From Taenia hydatigena (Eukaryota > Platyhelminthes > Cestoda > Cyclophyllidea > Taeniidae), in NCBI GenBank assembly GCA_036345935.2, contig JADWOT020000002.1, positions 8,676,655 through 8,740,654 on the forward strand: a stretch of 64,000 bases of DNA, read 5' to 3'. Below the pieces are notes generated by a model, which saw only the letters and a program-made list of their open reading frames with translations, made no database searches and was not told the origin of the DNA. Positions 59,040-64,000 of this stretch are shown piece after piece; within the stretch, counting starts at the first letter, position 1; each line of letters begins with the position of its first letter. Both the position numbers and the translations under genes were made by a program.

Positions 59040-60775
59040 TCTTCTCCATTTGTTCCGCATAAAAGATGCGAAATTCAAGGATTCCGATTACCCTAATAGA
59101 GTTTGCCTGACCACCAGGTGCGAACTCATCCCATCATCTCCGATCTTAGTTTGTCAGTGATAGCAGACTGTAGAAAGGTCCGTCGCAAGCAAAACAGATG
59201 TGCTAACACGGTAAATGCCAAATTGGGTGAAAAGAAGCGGAAGGTAAAATGATTACCGTCGCGCAAACTCACCAGGTGTAGACAAGGCTGTAAGCCGGGT
59301 CCTAAGTAAATGAATACACGCGGGTCCAAGGCAGAGGCAAAGGCATCTTACGCTGAGAAAATTCGGTGGTGGCGACAGAGCGTCGCGTGAAACGTCTAGG
59401 GCAAATTGTGATTGCTTGCAACGACGTAGAAGGCAAAGGAAATGGCTTGATAATTGTGTCAATTTCACCAAGGGGGCGTCTAGGAGAGACTCAATTATTG
59501 TGCACCGTGAATGAGCTTACCTAGGACCGCTTAAAAGCAATGAGCCATGTCTCATCCCATTGTTCGTATTCAGGACTTAGCCAAAAATCCTCTTTGAGAA
59601 AACAAATTTGTCAACCTTAAATTTTGATCGCTTAGACAAGAACGAGAACGACTAAAAATCATTCTCAACTTATTTTTTTAGGCGAAGACGCCACCTATTC
59701 ATGCAAGGCGAGCTAAAGTGAGAAAATCATTGGAAGACAATGGCGAGGCTCTAACGAAATATATTCCACCCGGCTCCAAAATCGGGAATAGTAAGCTATG
59801 TAAACAAGAGACGAAATGGAAGAACTTTTCCAAAAGTGCGAACTGCATTGTTTTTCTTTTAAGTAAACCTCCTTACAACTTGCCATGTGATTCCCAACCT
59901 AAAGGCATTTAACACTAAGAGGCGTGTCAGTACAACCACATAATTAGAGTGCAAATTTGCACTCACATTTTATAAATCGAAAATTTACTTCCTTAGCATG
60001 AGAAATGGCTTTGCAGCTACTCTAATAAGCGTTTAGTTTACACATCGGCAATGTGAACCACACGTTCAAACATGCAAATTCGTATCTCGCAGAATGGAGA
60101 ACCGTCACGGCATGAATTTGCACTAGTGCGTCCGTTTAATGATATGTCAGTGCAAAATATGCTCTATTGTCACACTACGCTTAAAGAGATTGTCAATATG
60201 CGCAGATTTATTGCCTTCGCCGTCCGTATGCACTGCTACTGTCGTCTGGATCATAGATTATGAGTACATTGCTAATGTCTGGAGGATTCTGGTGCATGGT
60301 AAGCAAGGAGACTTCACCACTTCCCGCTATTGGTCCAGCTGTGTCAGTGGGCAACCAACCTCACATTCTACTCAAGAATTTAGTGAGATGAAACAGGATA
60401 ACCTCAAGTAAGGAAGCAAAGGCCGTCAAGTCCAATGTCAGGTGATGTATCTAAGGAACCCGAAGTAAAGCAAAAGTAGGTTAGTTGTTTTAAGTTTTGC
60501 TAGCAATAAAAGTACACCCAGTCAGTCTTAAGGCCCAAGATTTAAGTATTAGATAGCAAAGCTAAAGACTTCCCTTTTCTAGAAAATCAAGTCGATCAAT
60601 TAGTGCACATCGGTGTGTCACCAGTAATAAAATAGCCAAATAAAAGAGTGATTCAGCGAACAGGGCCAGTGAAGTCAAAGTGTTGTGAGAACTGCCAACA
60701 TGAATTCAAAGCGCGGGTTGCAATAAGAGTAGCGCCCAACGTTACAAAGCTTTCGAGCGGATGGCTTAGTGTGCC
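59040..60775 (+). repeat. third copy of inner-arm segment (10.5-12.2 kb type)
   Basis: Same orientation as the left arm, colinear with about 10490-12175. Examples are aagatgcgaaattca, cgatcttagtttgtcagtga, gcacattagcaatgt-type blocks near 60255-60290, and aacgtt-caaagctttc near 60738. Identity is clearly lower than between the two inner arms. The match stops at cttagtg near 60770 and passes straight into the ~142-bp repeat. The 4.4 kb that carries the FN3 gene in the arms is absent. Confidence 0.8.
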
Positions 60776-60789
60776 ACACCTTATTTTCC

Positions 60790-61075
60790 AATTGCGTATG
60801 GAGATAATTTGGACCCAATTATTGGAATGTCAGATAATTGCAGAATCCACCCACTCACTCTCGACATTAAATTCACATCGGTATGTGAGTGGTGGGTGTA
60901 AGTGTTAGAAATGCTACAACTTGTGTGCCGCCAATCATTAAGGACGGCTAATCTAGATGCCATAGATAGCATTTGGGACATCTGCAGAATTTACTTATGT
61001 GCTTCCGACATCAATCTCATACCGGTCGTTCAGTGGTGCGTGTAAGTATCAGAAATGCCGCAAATTGTTTAAGGC
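60790..61075 (+). repeat. two units of the ~142-bp tandem repeat (outlying)
   Basis: Contains the ggtgggtgtaagtgttag core near 60890, tgtgtgccgccaatca, ccatagatagcattt, catctgcagaattta and accggtcgttcagtggt. It is most similar to the units at about 17110-17275 in the palindrome centre. Confidence 0.75.
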
Positions 61076-61857
61076 ATCGTCAAAACGGGAGTGCAGTACA
61101 GTGAGTGCCAGAAATGCATTCTGAGAATTTCGCTATCTTTCTTATAGAAGGCACGAATTCCATCGTATCCATTACTTAGTAATGATGACTTTCTGAACGT
61201 CTAAAGGCACATATAAGCTGATGCTGATTTTGTAAGTTGATCCACTCGCAATAACTGACCATAGATTTAGTCACAGAAATTCGTGCGTATTTAGCCTCTA
61301 AATGCTTCGCAGTGCACTCGATTGCTAATGAGAGTAAAAGTTGGAGGCAAAATCAGCAAAAGGAAATCTATGAAATATTACACCCCAAATGAGTACGGCC
61401 TTGCATTAAAAGAAGTGCAAGTTTACAAAGCATGCATGGAAAATCCGAAAAAGAGCATTGACTGAAAATATGGCACAGACTGTGCTAGCAAACTGAGCTT
61501 AGGACGAGTCACCAAAAAAGTTAAGTCGAGTTTAATGAAGCATGCATGGTCTATCAAGTCTTAATTGGCACATTTCAGAAGGATAATAAACATGAGAAAA
61601 TAATGGTGCAAGTAGAAGCCTGCAGGGGGGAGCCGTCTAATCAAACAGTTGATACAAAATTCAAGCGTATCACAAAAGAAGTGTCATTGCTGACACTTCA
61701 ACCCAACATTGGCAGATCGGTGCGGGGTAGTAGATGCGAGTAATTAGGGCAAAGATGAAGGCATGTCACATGCCACCTAAGCGATCTTATATATTCACCA
61801 GACTGCTTGGCTGCCCATAAGTTGCTGCAATTATGACACGTATTTCTACAATCAGCA
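61076..61857. other. unassigned sequence before the assembly gap
   Basis: I see no recognised gene or repeat. Confidence 0.35.
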
Positions 61858-61957
61858 NNNNNNNNNNNNNNNNNNNNNNNNNNNNNNNNNNNNNNNNNNN
61901 NNNNNNNNNNNNNNNNNNNNNNNNNNNNNNNNNNNNNNNNNNNNNNNNNNNNNNNNN
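61858..61957. other. assembly gap (100 N)
   Basis: Exactly 100 N, a conventional placeholder for a gap of unknown size. Sequence order across it depends on scaffolding. Confidence 0.95.
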
Positions 61958-62023
61958 TTTTGTTCAGTACTAATTATTCCCATTTTGTCATTCGCAAATG
62001 CTCTCTTGCGTTGGAGTTTGTAG

Positions 62024-62151
62024 CTCTTGAGCCACATGCCATAACTACACCTGCTCCTCAACCAGAAAGGAGAAATAGTGTCACCAACATACTAAATGAA
62101 AGCTCTACCGTGCTATTAATTCCGACAGTAACATTAAAACTACCAAAGAGG
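62024..62151 (+). CDS. candidate internal exon, unidentified
   Basis: Acceptor ggagtttgtag, 128 nt open, donor gtatga at 62152. It enters at phase 1 and leaves at phase 0. It encodes LEPHAITTPAPQPERRNSVT and LLIPTVTLKLPKR. The proline- and serine-rich start with RRNS suggests a disordered linker. The family is unknown, and the adjacent gap may hide partner exons. Confidence 0.3.
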
Positions 62152-62997
62152 GTATGAAATGCGAACAGATGAATAGCTAGTGATCAGGCAAGGGTGCGTA
62201 AAACTTACTATGAAATAATTAAACGCCATTGCTTTGCCCCACCGACCGACCGACTGATCAATCCATAGCTCCATTTTCGTTAGGCGACCCCCTAACTACC
62301 ATCTGCACCTCATGAGGTCCAGTGAGTGGTGACTGTCCTGAGCCTTACAAATGAGTCACTCTTACGGTCGGCTGTAACACAGGCGAATCCAGGCAGTGGA
62401 TTTGTGTGATATGGGGGAATTGACAATCCATACATCTACACACAGTGGACGCACGTGACCGGGAGACACGGATATGAGTCAATATGTCTATGGGCAATCA
62501 GGTCACATGGTCATGCATATCAGCGTTGGGCACACGGCACGAAAACATAAGCTCATCTGATTATACCGATAGCAACCCATAGTTAGAGCGCTTTGCCAAA
62601 TTCCGCTTGCATGATAGCGGGTTCCGTGACTCTGGAAGGAGACAGATCGATGTGTAGATCTTTTGAGGGTGATTTACGTGGCCAGGGTTTATATATGGGG
62701 CTCATGTTGAAGAGTCACGTAGTCCTGATTGCAGTAACAGTCACTGCCGAGCAGATGAGAATCGTATGATGAAAATCCTCCTTTGATCGGCTAGGGGCTA
62801 GCTGCATTGCTTCTTGACCTCCCATCTCGTGCGTAGTTTACCTGTCTATGTAGAACTTGAATAGCTGTCCTACTGCCACCACTGTTGCGGCTAGTTACTT
62901 GGACGCGTCATATGCGCGTCAAGTGTTGGCAGGACTGATTTTGTGCTATTTGTCATCTAATCATGCCACTGACTGAATCTGCGCATTTGTGCTGCAG
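62152..62997. other. unassigned sequence, slightly GC-richer
   Basis: No ORF of note and a texture unlike the flanks (ccgaccgaccga near 62241, many short CG steps). I looked for matching terminal repeats by eye and did not find them. Confidence 0.3.
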
Positions 62998-63145
62998 ACC
63001 ATTTGGTATTTTTCGTTTTCCGTTTCGGGGAATAATTGTTTTGCTTTTTTTCGTCTGTTGCTTGCATTACTATTCAAACCTAGCCGAGAAGGTTGTCGTT
63101 GGCCTAAGTGAAGTGTACATGCATGCATTTTTAAAGGAATTATGA
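62998..63145 (+). CDS. candidate terminal exon with a membrane segment
   Basis: Acceptor ttgtgctgcag before 62998, open to TGA at 63143-63145. It encodes FGIFRFPFRG, the hydrophobic IIVLLFFVCCLHYY, and a polar tail ending HAFLKEL. It would enter at phase 2, so it does not follow directly from the candidate exon at 62024-62151. The family is not recognised. Confidence 0.3.
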
Positions 63146-64000
63146 CCAGAACGATTTTGTAGTGCTTGCGTCACAGTATTTTGAATCTACCTTACCGAAA
63201 TGAGCTTACTATGCGTTGATAATTGAGATGCACTAATTCTCATCTTAGCTCGCGTGAGTATCAGCAATGGTATATACTTCGCATGTCCAAACAATTTTTA
63301 GTGTTCTCAAGTTGGAACTATAGTGTGCACACTCCGCGTTGGCGCCTTAAATAAGCATACTAAAATTAAGCCGCTGCCTTACCTCCTCTCTCTGTTTTGA
63401 GAATTTGAGGGAAGCGATTTTGTCGGCTGTTTCTGCGGTTGCATTTGTTTATAAACTAACAAACGGGAAACAGGACAAAATCTGAGTACGACTGGCTTAA
63501 CTTAGAGCTCTGTCTGAACCGCAGATTTGTGGGTATTTATTATGATCAAAATAAGGTTCTTGGAATGATCGTCCCCTAAATGCTCGTGAGCAATTTGCTC
63601 GTTGGCAACGCCATGTTACGATTTATGTCTGCGTTTACTTCCCCTCCTGAAATAATATAGTAGTCTCGGAGTGGGCATCGGCCTTCCTTTACTTGTAGCA
63701 GCAGTTAGCTCTGACTTTTTCTGCCGCATTGCTAAAAGCTGACTGACGGGCCGCAGAGATGGACGAAGGAGCAGGTTCGGACTAGTCTCAAGCTGGCCAT
63801 ATTAGTGAACATATTCGATGGATCTCAGAGGCAAACAATTGTGCCTGATTTCGCCCCTCACTTCCTGTGGATCCATTTTGCATTAGCCTTGGTCCTAGGC
63901 TTTCGCTATGATGCCCTCTTGCAACTGATTAGGCCTTCCATGCTAAGTTTTGAATAGACCACCGAAGCACGCTACTTGGCATCGTTTCTTCAATGTGTAA
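63146..64000. other. unassigned sequence to window end
   Basis: I see no recognised gene or repeat. Confidence 0.35.

Noticed and set aside
62152..62997. A possible miniature LTR element like the TRIMs known from taeniids
   Set aside because: I could not find matching terminal direct repeats or a primer-binding site by eye. A search with known taeniid TRIM sequences would decide.

Overview
This window is eukaryotic DNA (AT-rich, interrupted genes with GT-AG introns, abundant decayed repeats). Its identifiable genes point to a taeniid tapeworm, most likely a Taenia-type species. The evidence is three copies of a gene with the architecture of the 45W/TSOL45/EG95 family of host-protective oncosphere antigens: a signal-peptide exon of 70 nt, fibronectin type III (FN3) exons and a short C-terminal exon, joined throughout by phase-1 introns. 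No prokaryotic features, rRNA or CRISPR are present.

Layout. 1-6.9 kb: no recognised gene; decayed dispersed repeats (families called R-A and R-B here) and two tandem copies of a tRNA-Asn-derived, SINE-like unit. 6.9-28.1 kb: a giant inverted duplication. The inner arms (9928-16861 and 18099-25033) are almost identical; the outer arms (about 6893-9927 and 25034-28110) are the same duplication but clearly more diverged, with an abrupt change between the two. A 1.24 kb spacer (16862-18098) of about ten degenerate units of a ~142-bp tandem repeat separates the arms. Each inner arm carries one 45W-like gene reading outward from the centre (minus strand on the left, plus strand on the right). Both copies have the same 1-nt frameshift in the first FN3 exon.

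28-42 kb: mostly unassigned, with a coding-like T-rich segment at 33.5-34.26 kb and a third, more distant 45W-like gene on the minus strand (exons at 39443-39512, 37682-38002, 36263-36583 and 35913-36091). Its first FN3 exon has two in-frame stops, while the other exons are open. 42.0-42.87 kb: an inverted copy of the repeat at the window start. 44.5 kb: a second coding-like T-rich ORF. 49.7-50.8 kb: a compact ankyrin-repeat gene on the plus strand with three coding exons that join in frame. 57.6-61.1 kb: a third, older, gapped copy of parts of the inverted duplication, including two units of the ~142-bp repeat but no FN3 exons. A 100-N assembly gap lies at 61858-61957, followed by two candidate exons.

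How it fits together: the 45W-like genes appear to have spread by segmental and inverted duplication alongside the ~142-bp repeat. In both paralogue types the first FN3 exon is broken. Because every intron is phase 1, transcripts that skip that exon would still read in frame through signal peptide, one FN3 domain and tail. Exon skipping is an inference from phase, backed by published alternative splicing in the TSOL45 family; it is not seen directly here.
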